From: Pyrinomonadaceae bacterium
Lineage (GTDB): Bacteria; Acidobacteriota; Blastocatellia; Pyrinomonadales; Pyrinomonadaceae
NCBI GenBank assembly: GCA_013812565.1
Contig: JACCTF010000261.1
Coordinates: 1-5,715, forward strand
Direction of reading: 5' to 3'
DNA: 5,715 bases
This document shows positions 1 to 5,575 of this stretch, piece by piece. The notes beneath the pieces are model-generated. The model saw only the letters and a list, made by a program, of their open reading frames with translations, ran no database searches and was not told where the DNA came from. The translations under genes were made by a program, and so were the position numbers. Within the stretch, counting starts at the first letter, position 1. The number at the start of each line of letters is the position of its first letter.

Positions 1-2715
1 TCGCGCACCATGATGGGTTACGACGCGCCCTATGTGCCGGGCTACGATTGTCACGGTTTACCGATTGAGCTTTATGTAGACAAAAAGCTCGGCGCGAAAA
101 AGGCGAATATGCCCGCCGTGAGCGTGCGACGCGCCTGCCGCGAACACGCCGCCGAAGCTCTAAAGCGTCAGACCAGAGATTTCGAGCGGCTCGGAGTGCT
201 CGGCGAGTGGGACGATCCGTACCTGACGATGTCGAACTCTTACGAAGCGGAGACGGCGCGCTTGTTTGGTCGCTTCGTTGAACGCGGCTACGTCTACCGC
301 GGCGCGCGTCCCGTCTACTGGTGCATCCACGATCAAACGGCGCTCGCCGAAGCCGAAGTCGAATATAGCGAGCACCGCAGCCCTTCCGTGTATGTAAAGT
401 TTCCGCTTGCCACCGATCCGGCGAGCATCGACCAGGCGCTCGCCGGGCGCACAGTCTACTTCCTTATCTGGACCACCACGCCGTGGACGCTGCCCGCTAA
501 CCTCGGCATCGCGGTTAATCCAATCTTTGAGTATGCCGCTATCGAAAGCGGGACGGAAGTTTACGTCGTCGCGAGCGAATTGGTTGAAGCGGTCACGGAG
601 AAGTGCGGCCTCGACAACGTACACGTGCTCGCCAGATTTCCGGGGGCGCGGCTTGATCGCCTTGAGTGTCGGCATGCATGGCTCGACCGGCCGTCGCTTG
701 TAGTGCTCGGCGAGCACGTGACGCTCGGCGGCGAAGCTGATGCAGAGACAGAGTTGGATGTGCGTCAAGCGCGCGACCGGCGCACGACGGCGAAGGCCGG
801 AACAGGTTGCGTTCATACCGCGCCCGGCCACGGTCACGACGACTTTGTGATCGGCAATCGCTACGGTTTGGAAGTCTACTGCCCGGTTGACAACGCGGGG
901 CGGTTCACCCCGGAGGTTGAACATTTCGCGGGCGAGCGTGTGTTCGATGCCAATCCCAAAATAGTCGAGTTCCTGCGCGAGCGAGGGGCGCTTCTTCACA
1001 GCGAGACTTACGCGCACCGCTACCCGCACTGTTGGCGCTGTCACAACCCGGTCATCTTTCGCGCTACGCCGCAGTGGTTTATCTCGCTCGACACGCCGGC
1101 AAAAGCGAACGAGATAGAGAAGGACGAGGACGGGCGCGACCACAGCAACTTCACCGACAACGACCCGGACCACCTGGAATCACTGCGAGTTGCCGCCCTG
1201 CGTGAAATTGAACGCGTCGAGTGGAATCCGGCGTGGGGTCGCGAGCGCATGCGCAACATGTTCGTAGGGAGACCCGACTGGTGCGTTTCGCGTCAGCGCG
1301 TGTGGGGCGTTCCGATCCCTGCCTTCTACTGCGCAAGCTGCACCGAAGTGGTTGCCGATCCCGCGATCATCCGTCATGTTGCGAACATCTTCGAGCGTGA
1401 ATCTTCAGACGCATGGTACAGCCGCGAAGCTCATGAACTTTTGCCTGAAGGTTATAAATGTCTGAAGTGTGGCGCGGCCCGATGGACGAAAGAGACGGAC
1501 ATCCTCGACGTGTGGTTCGACAGCGGGTCTTCTTCGATTGCGGTGCTTGAACAACGCAAGAATCTACGCTGGCCCGCCGACGTTTACCTAGAAGGCGGCG
1601 ATCAATTCCGCGGCTGGTTTAATTCATCGTTGATGATTGCGCTTGCGGTGAAAGGCCACGCGCCTTACCGCACAGTGTTGACCTACGGCTGGGTAGTTGA
1701 CGGCGAAGGCAAGGCGATGCACAAATCGGCGGGCAACGCCATCTCGCCCAACGAAGTGATCAAAGAATCAGGCGCGGAAATCCTGCGTTTGTGGGCCGTT
1801 TCATCCGACCACCATGAAGAGATGCGTTGCTCGCCGGAGATTTTGCAGCGAGTCGCTGATGCTTACCGTAAAATCCGCAACACGGCGCGCTTCGCGCTGG
1901 GGAATCTCGACGGCTTTGATCCGTCGCGTGACGCGGTCGCGGACGCAGAGATGCACGAGATCGACCGCTGGGCGCTGGCCGAACTCGATGCGGTGATCGA
2001 ACGTGTCCGAAAGGGTTTCGAGACTTATGAGTTTCATGCGCTGTATCAAGCGCTCTATTACTTCTGCACGGTGACGCTCTCGGCGCGCTATTTCGACATC
2101 ATCAAGGATCGTCTCTACACCGCCGCGCCGCGGAGTCTAGCGCGCCGCTCGACGCAGACCGCGCTTTACCGAATCGCTGACGCGATGGCCCGTTTGCTTG
2201 CGCCCATCTTGGTTTTCACTGCTGACGAAATCTGGGAGAACTTACCGGAAGCTTCGGGTAGCGGCGGTGACGAGCGTTTAGCCTCGATTCATGTTGCGGA
2301 GTTTCCGATGGTTCATGGCAATCGTGACACACAACTTCTTGCGGATTGGGAGCAGTTGTTCAAAATTCGCGATGAAGTCTTAGCGAAGCTTGAAGAAGCA
2401 CGTAATGCAAAGATCATCGGCAGTTCGCTCGAAGCTAGTTTAGAGATCTCCAGCACGCTCAATAAAAGTTTGCTTGAACGTTACCGCGATCAATTGCGTT
2501 TCATCTTTATCGTGTCCGATGTACAACTCACTGACAGGAAAGATGACGATCAAGGATCACCAATCTTTGAGACGGTGAAAGTCAAACGAGCTGCGGGCGA
2601 GAAGTGTGCGCGCTGCTGGAACTACTCAACCCGCGTCGGCGAATCGGATCGCTACCCGACGGTGTGTGAGCGGTGCGTCGAAGCCTTAACAGAGATCGAG
2701 CGGGAGGCGGCGTGA
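1..2715 (+). CDS. ileS: Isoleucyl-tRNA synthetase, 5'-truncated by the window edge
   Basis: Cytoplasmic class Ia aminoacyl-tRNA synthetase that charges tRNA-Ile with isoleucine. The reading frame is open from base 1; the Met at 10 is internal, because the HIGH-type motif HGLP (52-63) lies only 18 codons in, against about residue 64 in E. coli, so roughly 45-50 residues are missing. Counting residues from the Met at base 10: the CP1 editing domain shows WTTTPWTLPAN (154-164) and GTGCVHTAPGHGHDD (264-278), which hydrolyses mischarged Val-tRNA. GRPDWCVSRQR (420-430) and DVWFDSGSS (500-508) are classic IleRS blocks. The KMSKS loop reads AMHKS (569-573). The anticodon-binding domain follows, and a C-terminal zinc finger uses Cys 866, 869, 886 and 889. 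CxxC pairs at 441/444 and 484/487 may bind a second zinc. An acidic insertion of about 30 residues lies at 362-390. The stop overlaps the lspA start. Identity is certain; the exact upstream start is not visible. Confidence 0.98.
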   Translation, partial: SRTMMGYDAPYVPGYDCHGLPIELYVDKKLGAKKANMPAVSVRRACREHAAEALKRQTRDFERLGVLGEWDDPYLTMSNSYEAETARLFGRFVERGYVYRGARPVYWCIHDQTALAEAEVEYSEHRSPSVYVKFPLATDPASIDQALAGRTVYFLIWTTTPWTLPANLGIAVNPIFEYAAIESGTEVYVVASELVEAVTEKCGLDNVHVLARFPGARLDRLECRHAWLDRPSLVVLGEHVTLGGEADAETELDVRQARDRRTTAKAGTGCVHTAPGHGHDDFVIGNRYGLEVYCPVDNAGRFTPEVEHFAGERVFDANPKIVEFLRERGALLHSETYAHRYPHCWRCHNPVIFRATPQWFISLDTPAKANEIEKDEDGRDHSNFTDNDPDHLESLRVAALREIERVEWNPAWGRERMRNMFVGRPDWCVSRQRVWGVPIPAFYCASCTEVVADPAIIRHVANIFERESSDAWYSREAHELLPEGYKCLKCGAARWTKETDILDVWFDSGSSSIAVLEQRKNLRWPADVYLEGGDQFRGWFNSSLMIALAVKGHAPYRTVLTYGWVVDGEGKAMHKSAGNAISPNEVIKESGAEILRLWAVSSDHHEEMRCSPEILQRVADAYRKIRNTARFALGNLDGFDPSRDAVADAEMHEIDRWALAELDAVIERVRKGFETYEFHALYQALYYFCTVTLSARYFDIIKDRLYTAAPRSLARRSTQTALYRIADAMARLLAPILVFTADEIWENLPEASGSGGDERLASIHVAEFPMVHGNRDTQLLADWEQLFKIRDEVLAKLEEARNAKIIGSSLEASLEISSTLNKSLLERYRDQLRFIFIVSDVQLTDRKDDDQGSPIFETVKVKRAAGEKCARCWNYSTRVGESDRYPTVCERCVEALTEIEREAA
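2702..2707 (+). promoter_or_regulatory. Shine-Dalgarno site for lspA, inside the ileS 3' end
   Basis: GGGAGG lies 4 bases before the GTG at 2712, inside the last codons of ileS. It supports GTG 2712 over the upstream in-frame GTG at 2673, which would add 13 polar residues with no matching site. The spacing is slightly short, but ribosomes finishing ileS at 2713-2715 would also be on the spot to restart. Confidence 0.65.
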
Positions 2716-3236
2716 AGGGGCGAAGCGCCGGACGGCGCACGGCTTATCTCTTGCTTGCGCTCGCCATCTTTGTGCTTGATCAAGCAAGCAAGGCCTGGGC
2801 TATCGATGCTTTGCGCTTTAGCGAAGACCGAAACGTTATCAGCGGATTGCTCACCTTTGAGTATGCGGAGAACCCGGGCATCGCATTCGGGCAACTGCAA
2901 CAGGGAGGCGCACTTGGAAGGTGGCTGCTGGCCGCGCTCGCCCTTACGGCCGCGGTGGCGGTGCTCGTTTACCTGTTCCGCACCGTGCGCACGGATGATC
3001 GAACTCTGGGCGCGTGCGCCCTGCTTCTCGCCGGCATCGTCGGCAACCTGGTGGACCGCGTGCGTCTCGGCTACGTGGTAGATTTTATCCTCGTTCATCT
3101 AGGTTCATACCACTGGCCCACGTTCAACGTCGCTGACGCCAGCATCTGCGCCGGAGCGCTGCTGCTCGCTTATGATATTTTTTTGGAAGGAAAGCAAGGA
3201 ACTAGAAGTCAGGAGTCAGAAGTCAGGAGTCAGTAG
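2712..3236 (+). CDS. lspA: Lipoprotein signal peptidase (signal peptidase II)
   Basis: Inner-membrane aspartyl protease that removes the signal peptide of diacylglyceryl-modified prolipoproteins, the step after Lgt. With the GTG start at 2712 the product is 174 residues, near the usual 150-170. Visible features: TM1 about 11-31 containing FVLDQASK (20-27); EYAENPGIAFG (50-60), matching the family Asn-x-Gly-x-Ala-Phe block; TM2 about 70-90; TM3 about 98-114; GNLVDRVRLGYVVDF (111-125); and FNVADASI (138-145) leading into TM4. By comparison with Pseudomonas aeruginosa LspA, the catalytic aspartates should be Asp124 (codon 3081-3083) and Asp142. The start overlaps the ileS stop, so the two are probably co-transcribed and translationally coupled. 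Oddity: the last dozen residues (TRSQESEVRSQ and neighbours) are encoded by a heptamer repeat and look like an acquired tail; a typical LspA would end near FLEGKQ. Activity should be intact because all motifs lie upstream. Confidence 0.97.
   Translation: MKGRSAGRRTAYLLLALAIFVLDQASKAWAIDALRFSEDRNVISGLLTFEYAENPGIAFGQLQQGGALGRWLLAALALTAAVAVLVYLFRTVRTDDRTLGACALLLAGIVGNLVDRVRLGYVVDFILVHLGSYHWPTFNVADASICAGALLLAYDIFLEGKQGTRSQESEVRSQ
3204..3233 (+). repeat. Tandem AGRAGTC heptamer repeat at the end of lspA
   Basis: Four successive heptamers AGAAGTC, AGGAGTC, AGAAGTC, AGGAGTC plus AG give a perfect 14-base period repeated just over twice. The array runs in frame through the last codons of lspA, and the lspA stop TAG (3234-3236) follows directly. 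It is also the left arm of the inverted repeat described separately. Short tandem heptamer families (STRR) are known in filamentous cyanobacteria; whether this one is a dispersed family in its own genome cannot be seen from one window. Confidence 0.9.
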
Positions 3237-3323
3237 AAGATTGCTTGCAGTTTACAACTCCTTGTCGCCAACCCTTTGTTGCTATTGAATGCGTTTATTC
3301 TGTCTCCTGACTTCTGACTCCTG
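3210..3323. repeat. Long inverted repeat spanning the lspA/lgt junction
   Basis: Bases 3210-3229 are the exact reverse complement of 3304-3323 (20 of 20). The pairing extends to 3210-3233 with 3300-3323 with a single mismatch (23 of 24), leaving a central segment of 66 bases (3234-3299) that has lower GC than its neighbours and no ORF. Both arms are made of the heptamer AGRAGTC. In RNA this would give a long, stable stem with a large loop between two operon genes. No U-tract follows the right arm, so it is not a typical intrinsic terminator. It could be a small non-autonomous mobile element, a REP-like dispersed repeat, or an mRNA-stability or attenuation structure; the sequence alone does not choose between these. 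Confidence 0.85.
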
Positions 3324-3337
3324 CCTACTTTACGGAA

Positions 3338-4177
3338 ATGTACCCAGAGCTTGTTCGCATCGGTAGTTTTCCTGTACACACTTATGGCGTGCTGCTGGCG
3401 CTCGCGTTTCTTACGGCGCTGGTTGTCGCCGCGCGTCTTGCAGCACAGGATGGCCTCGCGCGCGACCGCATTTATGATCTAGGTTTGTGGATGCTGCTGG
3501 CGGCGTTGCTGGGATCGAAGGCATTGATGTTGTTGACCGAACCCAGCTATCGCGCCGAGCCGCGGCAACTCCTCTCGCTCGACTTTTTGCGTTCCGGGGG
3601 AGTTTTTTACGGAGGCTTTCTTGCGGCGGTGGCGACCGGGTATGCGCTGGTGCGCCGTTACGGATTACCGTGGTGGCCGACGGCTGATGCTTTCGCGCCG
3701 GGGATCGCGCTCGGTCAGGCCATCGGGCGGCAAGGGTGCTTTGCCGCCGGGTGCTGTTGGGGCAAGCCGACTGTGTTGCCCTGGGGCGTTCAGTTCACCG
3801 AACTGGGCCATGAAGTAACCGGCGTGCCTCTGGGCATTCATCTTCATCCAACGCAGCTCTACGAATCGTTCGCGGCTTTCGCCGTCTTCCTTTTCCTGAT
3901 ATGGCTTCATCGCCGCAAATCTTTCAACGGTCAGGTCATCGCCACTTATGCGATGTTCTACGGCGTGATGCGCTTCACGATTGAGTTCTTCCGTGATGAT
4001 CCGCGCGGCGACATTTGGGGACTAACCACGCTGACGCATCTTTCGACTTCGCAGATGATCAGCCTTCTCGTCGGCATCAGCGGCCTTATCATCTTCATCA
4101 TTCGGCGGAGAGCGGCGATTCAACAAACACCACTCAAGGTCGCTTCGACAACGCCTGACGCGGCGCGCGCTCGATGA
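3338..4177 (+). CDS. lgt: Phosphatidylglycerol--prolipoprotein diacylglyceryl transferase
   Basis: Multi-pass inner-membrane enzyme that transfers diacylglycerol from phosphatidylglycerol to the lipobox cysteine of prolipoproteins, the first step of lipoprotein maturation and the one before LspA. The product is 279 residues, normal for the family. Motifs in order: N-terminal FPVHTYGVLLALAF (11-24); SGGVFYGG (86-93), where E. coli has a His (His103) at the Tyr91 position; GQAIGRQGCFAAGCCWGKPT (126-145), the Lgt signature region with Arg131; HPTQLYES (170-177); YGVMRFTIEFFRDDPRG (208-224); and LSTSQMISL (235-243) before the last membrane segment (about 241-256). ATG 3338 is the only plausible start, since the frame closes at a TGA (3308-3310) within the right arm of the inverted repeat. 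No convincing Shine-Dalgarno precedes it. The stop overlaps the next gene in ATGA. Identification is secure. Confidence 0.97.
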   Translation: MYPELVRIGSFPVHTYGVLLALAFLTALVVAARLAAQDGLARDRIYDLGLWMLLAALLGSKALMLLTEPSYRAEPRQLLSLDFLRSGGVFYGGFLAAVATGYALVRRYGLPWWPTADAFAPGIALGQAIGRQGCFAAGCCWGKPTVLPWGVQFTELGHEVTGVPLGIHLHPTQLYESFAAFAVFLFLIWLHRRKSFNGQVIATYAMFYGVMRFTIEFFRDDPRGDIWGLTTLTHLSTSQMISLLVGISGLIIFIIRRRAAIQQTPLKVASTTPDAARAR

Positions 4178-5169
4178 ACGAAGCTTGCGCAAGCAACATC
4201 GATCCAACGATTCCAATCGATCAAGATGCGGAGACACTCGTCTTCGAAGTTTCCGCCGAGGCGGGATCGCGTCTCGATGCAAACTTAGCCGCGCGCCTCG
4301 AAGATCGCAGTCGCACATCTATCAAGCGACTGATCGAAGACGGCGATGTGCTCGTCGATGGCCGCAACGCAAAGCCCGCGCACAAACTTCGCATGGGCGA
4401 GCGAGTGGAGGTTGACCTCGCCGCTGTTCCGATCTCGCTTACTGAATTCCTTCCTGAGAACATTCCCCTCGAAATTATTTATGAAGACGACTGCTTGATT
4501 GTGGTCAACAAACCTGCCGGACTTGTCGTCCACCCCGGCGCGGGCGTGCCGAGAGGCACGCTTGCCAATGCGCTCGCCTATCACTTTCAGCAACTCTCAA
4601 CTCGCGGCGGCGGCGAGCGCCCCGGCATTGTGCATCGTCTGGACCGTGACACATCCGGTCTCATCGTGGTTGCCAAAACAGAGATCGCACACGAGAAACT
4701 TGCCGAGCAGTTCCGCACGCGCGAGGTCTTCAAGTCATACGTGGCGCTCGTGCATGGTCACGTGCCGAATGAAACCGGTCGGATTGATCAACCCGTCGGC
4801 CGCGATTCGCGCCATCGCACGCGCATGTGGGTGGTGCGTGGAGGTCGTCCGGCGCTCACTCTCTACCGCGTTCGTCGCCGCTATGAACGGATGACGCTGC
4901 TCGATGTTGAGATCAAAACGGGACGCACGCATCAGATCAGGGTGCATCTCGCGTGGCTCAAGCATCCGGTCGTCGGCGATAAACTCTACGGGATGGGGCG
5001 CGACGAGGGCGTGCCGGACGTGCGCCTACGCATTGCCATCTCCAAACTGAATCGCCAGTTCCTGCATGCCGAACAACTCGGCTTCCGCCATCCGCTCACG
5101 GGCGAACAAGTGCACTTCACCGCGCCGCTTCCACAAGACCTGACAGAGTTTCTTGCGACCTTGGAGTAG
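4174..5169 (+). CDS. rluD: RluA-family 23S rRNA pseudouridine synthase, RluD-like
   Basis: Cytoplasmic enzyme that isomerises uridines to pseudouridine in large-subunit rRNA. The product is 331 residues. An N-terminal S4 RNA-binding domain spans about 31-80 (GSRLDANLAARL, then SIKRLIEDGDVLVDG). The catalytic domain contains VNKPAGLVVHPG (111-122), HRLDRDTSGLIVVAKT (154-169) with the presumed catalytic Asp157 (codon 4642-4644), and the family blocks GRTHQIRVHLAWLKHPVVGDKLYG (positions 250-273). The S4 domain plus overall length points to the RluD-type subgroup, which in E. coli modifies helix 69 (U1911, U1915, U1917), rather than RluA, which lacks S4; RluC also has S4, so the exact target is inferred. 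ATG 4174 overlaps the lgt stop (ATGA), and no Shine-Dalgarno is visible just upstream, so translation probably depends on coupling to lgt. It appears to be the last gene of the operon. Confidence 0.93.
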   Translation: MNEACASNIDPTIPIDQDAETLVFEVSAEAGSRLDANLAARLEDRSRTSIKRLIEDGDVLVDGRNAKPAHKLRMGERVEVDLAAVPISLTEFLPENIPLEIIYEDDCLIVVNKPAGLVVHPGAGVPRGTLANALAYHFQQLSTRGGGERPGIVHRLDRDTSGLIVVAKTEIAHEKLAEQFRTREVFKSYVALVHGHVPNETGRIDQPVGRDSRHRTRMWVVRGGRPALTLYRVRRRYERMTLLDVEIKTGRTHQIRVHLAWLKHPVVGDKLYGMGRDEGVPDVRLRIAISKLNRQFLHAEQLGFRHPLTGEQVHFTAPLPQDLTEFLATLE

Positions 5170-5315
5170 TTCTCAGTTGCATCTTTCTGACAAACCCCGT
5201 GCTCTTGGCAGTCCAATAATCCAGAGCGCCGAATGCCCCCGGCATGTTGAAAAAAGCGGTTGGAAAACAGCGGGGCGAGTGCTACCATCCGGTTCATTAT
5301 CCCGCAGGGTATCGT

Positions 5316-5333
5316 AAACCTCCGGCGAGGTTT
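5316..5333 (+). promoter_or_regulatory. Hairpin AAACCTC-CGGC-GAGGTTT in the leader region
   Basis: A perfect 7-base-pair stem (5316-5322 with 5327-5333) closes a CGGC tetraloop. A smaller CCC-GCA-GGG hairpin (5301-5309) sits just before it. Only three U residues end the stem, and the sequence after it (CTTAAGCGG) is not U-rich, so it is a weak terminator candidate for the ileS-rluD operon. It could equally be part of a structured leader of the downstream gene. Confidence 0.4.
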
Positions 5334-5405
5334 CTTAAGCGGCGTAGTCAGCCAAGTTACGCGCATGACTATCCATCACCTTTCTTTACCGTTGTGCAAA
5401 TCCGC

Positions 5406-5418
5406 CTAGTGACACTAG
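5406..5418. promoter_or_regulatory. 13-base palindrome CTAGTGACACTAG, possible operator
   Basis: Two perfect 6-base arms, CTAGTG and CACTAG, flank one central A. A one-base loop cannot form an RNA hairpin with the full stem, so the symmetry fits a dimeric DNA-binding protein better. It lies about 160 bases before the ATG at 5576, in the region expected to contain that gene's promoter. No regulator is identified; chance is possible for a site this short. Confidence 0.3.
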
Positions 5419-5489
5419 CTGAATGCGCACGGTCGATCCAGGTTTGACGCATACGCGCCAACTAAAACAGCGTTAGGGTTTCAATTCGC

Positions 5490-5510
5490 ACAAGTTGAAG
5501 AACAGCTTGT
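5490..5510 (+). promoter_or_regulatory. Short hairpin in the 5' leader of the exported-protein gene
   Basis: ACAAGUUG (5490-5497) pairs with CAGCUUGU (5503-5510) over 8 base pairs including one G-U, around an AAGAA loop. It ends 65 bases before the start codon and 50 before the Shine-Dalgarno, too far to mask it directly. The role is unknown; it may stabilise the leader mRNA. Confidence 0.3.
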
Positions 5511-5560
5511 TTCCGCCCGAGCACGAACGTTGGATTGCTACTGCGCCCTCGCAGGAGCAT

Positions 5561-5566
5561 AAGGAG
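5561..5566 (+). promoter_or_regulatory. Strong Shine-Dalgarno for the CDS at 5576
   Basis: AAGGAG followed by a 9-base spacer to ATG 5576. It is the best ribosome binding site in the window, fixes the start, and contrasts with the weak or missing sites before lgt and rluD. Confidence 0.85.
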
Positions 5567-5575
5567 AATCATCCG

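Larger units (their letters stand above)
5170..5575 (+). other. Noncoding region between rluD and the exported-protein gene
   Basis: About 400 bases with no convincing gene. It should hold the 3' end of the rluD transcript and the promoter and leader of the gene starting at 5576. Visible structure: ATGCC-CCC-GGCAT (5233-5245), the two adjacent hairpins at about 5301-5333, the 13-base palindrome at 5406-5418 and the hairpin at 5490-5510. I see no intrinsic terminator with a U-tract on the + strand and no tRNA or recognisable riboswitch consensus. A TTGACG (5444-5449) resembles a -35 box, but no matching -10 follows at normal spacing, so no promoter is called. The 67-codon ORF at 5244-5447 has no ribosome binding site and an unconvincing composition. 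Confidence 0.7.

Noticed and set aside
160..1173. A 337-codon open frame on the - strand, antisense to ileS
   Set aside because: It lies fully within a certain gene, has no recognisable protein motif, and is the usual antisense shadow of GC-rich coding sequence.
2673..2711. Upstream GTG at 2673 as the lspA start
   Set aside because: It would add 13 polar residues (MRRSLNRDRAGGG) and lacks a Shine-Dalgarno, whereas GTG 2712 has GGGAGG before it and gives the expected family length.
2652..3098. A 148-codon - strand frame across the ileS/lspA junction
   Set aside because: It overlaps two well-supported genes and shows no domain or ribosome site, so it is a shadow of lspA.
3251..3288. TTTACA or TTGTCG with TATTGA as an internal promoter for lgt
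   Set aside because: The -35-like and -10-like elements do not combine at 16-18 base spacing; TTGTCG to TATTGA is only 15 and both are poor matches.
5288..5306. GGTTCATTATCC resembling a tRNA T-arm
   Set aside because: The flanking bases do not form the 5-base-pair T stem, and no matching anticodon arm or acceptor stem is found nearby.
5260..5365. Possible c-di-GMP (GEMM) or other riboswitch
   Set aside because: Fragments such as GTAAACC and CAGCC...GTTAC loosely recall GEMM-I, but the conserved GGGACGCAAAGCC segment and GNRA-capped stem are missing.
5244..5447. A 67-codon ORF in the intergenic region
   Set aside because: There is no ribosome binding site before its ATG, which lies within a GC-rich hairpin; the protein has no recognisable features and the DNA shows palindromes instead.
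5264..5472. AAAACAGCG occurring twice, at 5264-5272 and 5464-5472
   Set aside because: A 9-base match without extended similarity around either copy is compatible with chance.
5475..5489. GGTTTCAATTCGC resembling part of a CRISPR repeat
   Set aside because: It occurs only once, with no regularly spaced second copy, so it is not an array.
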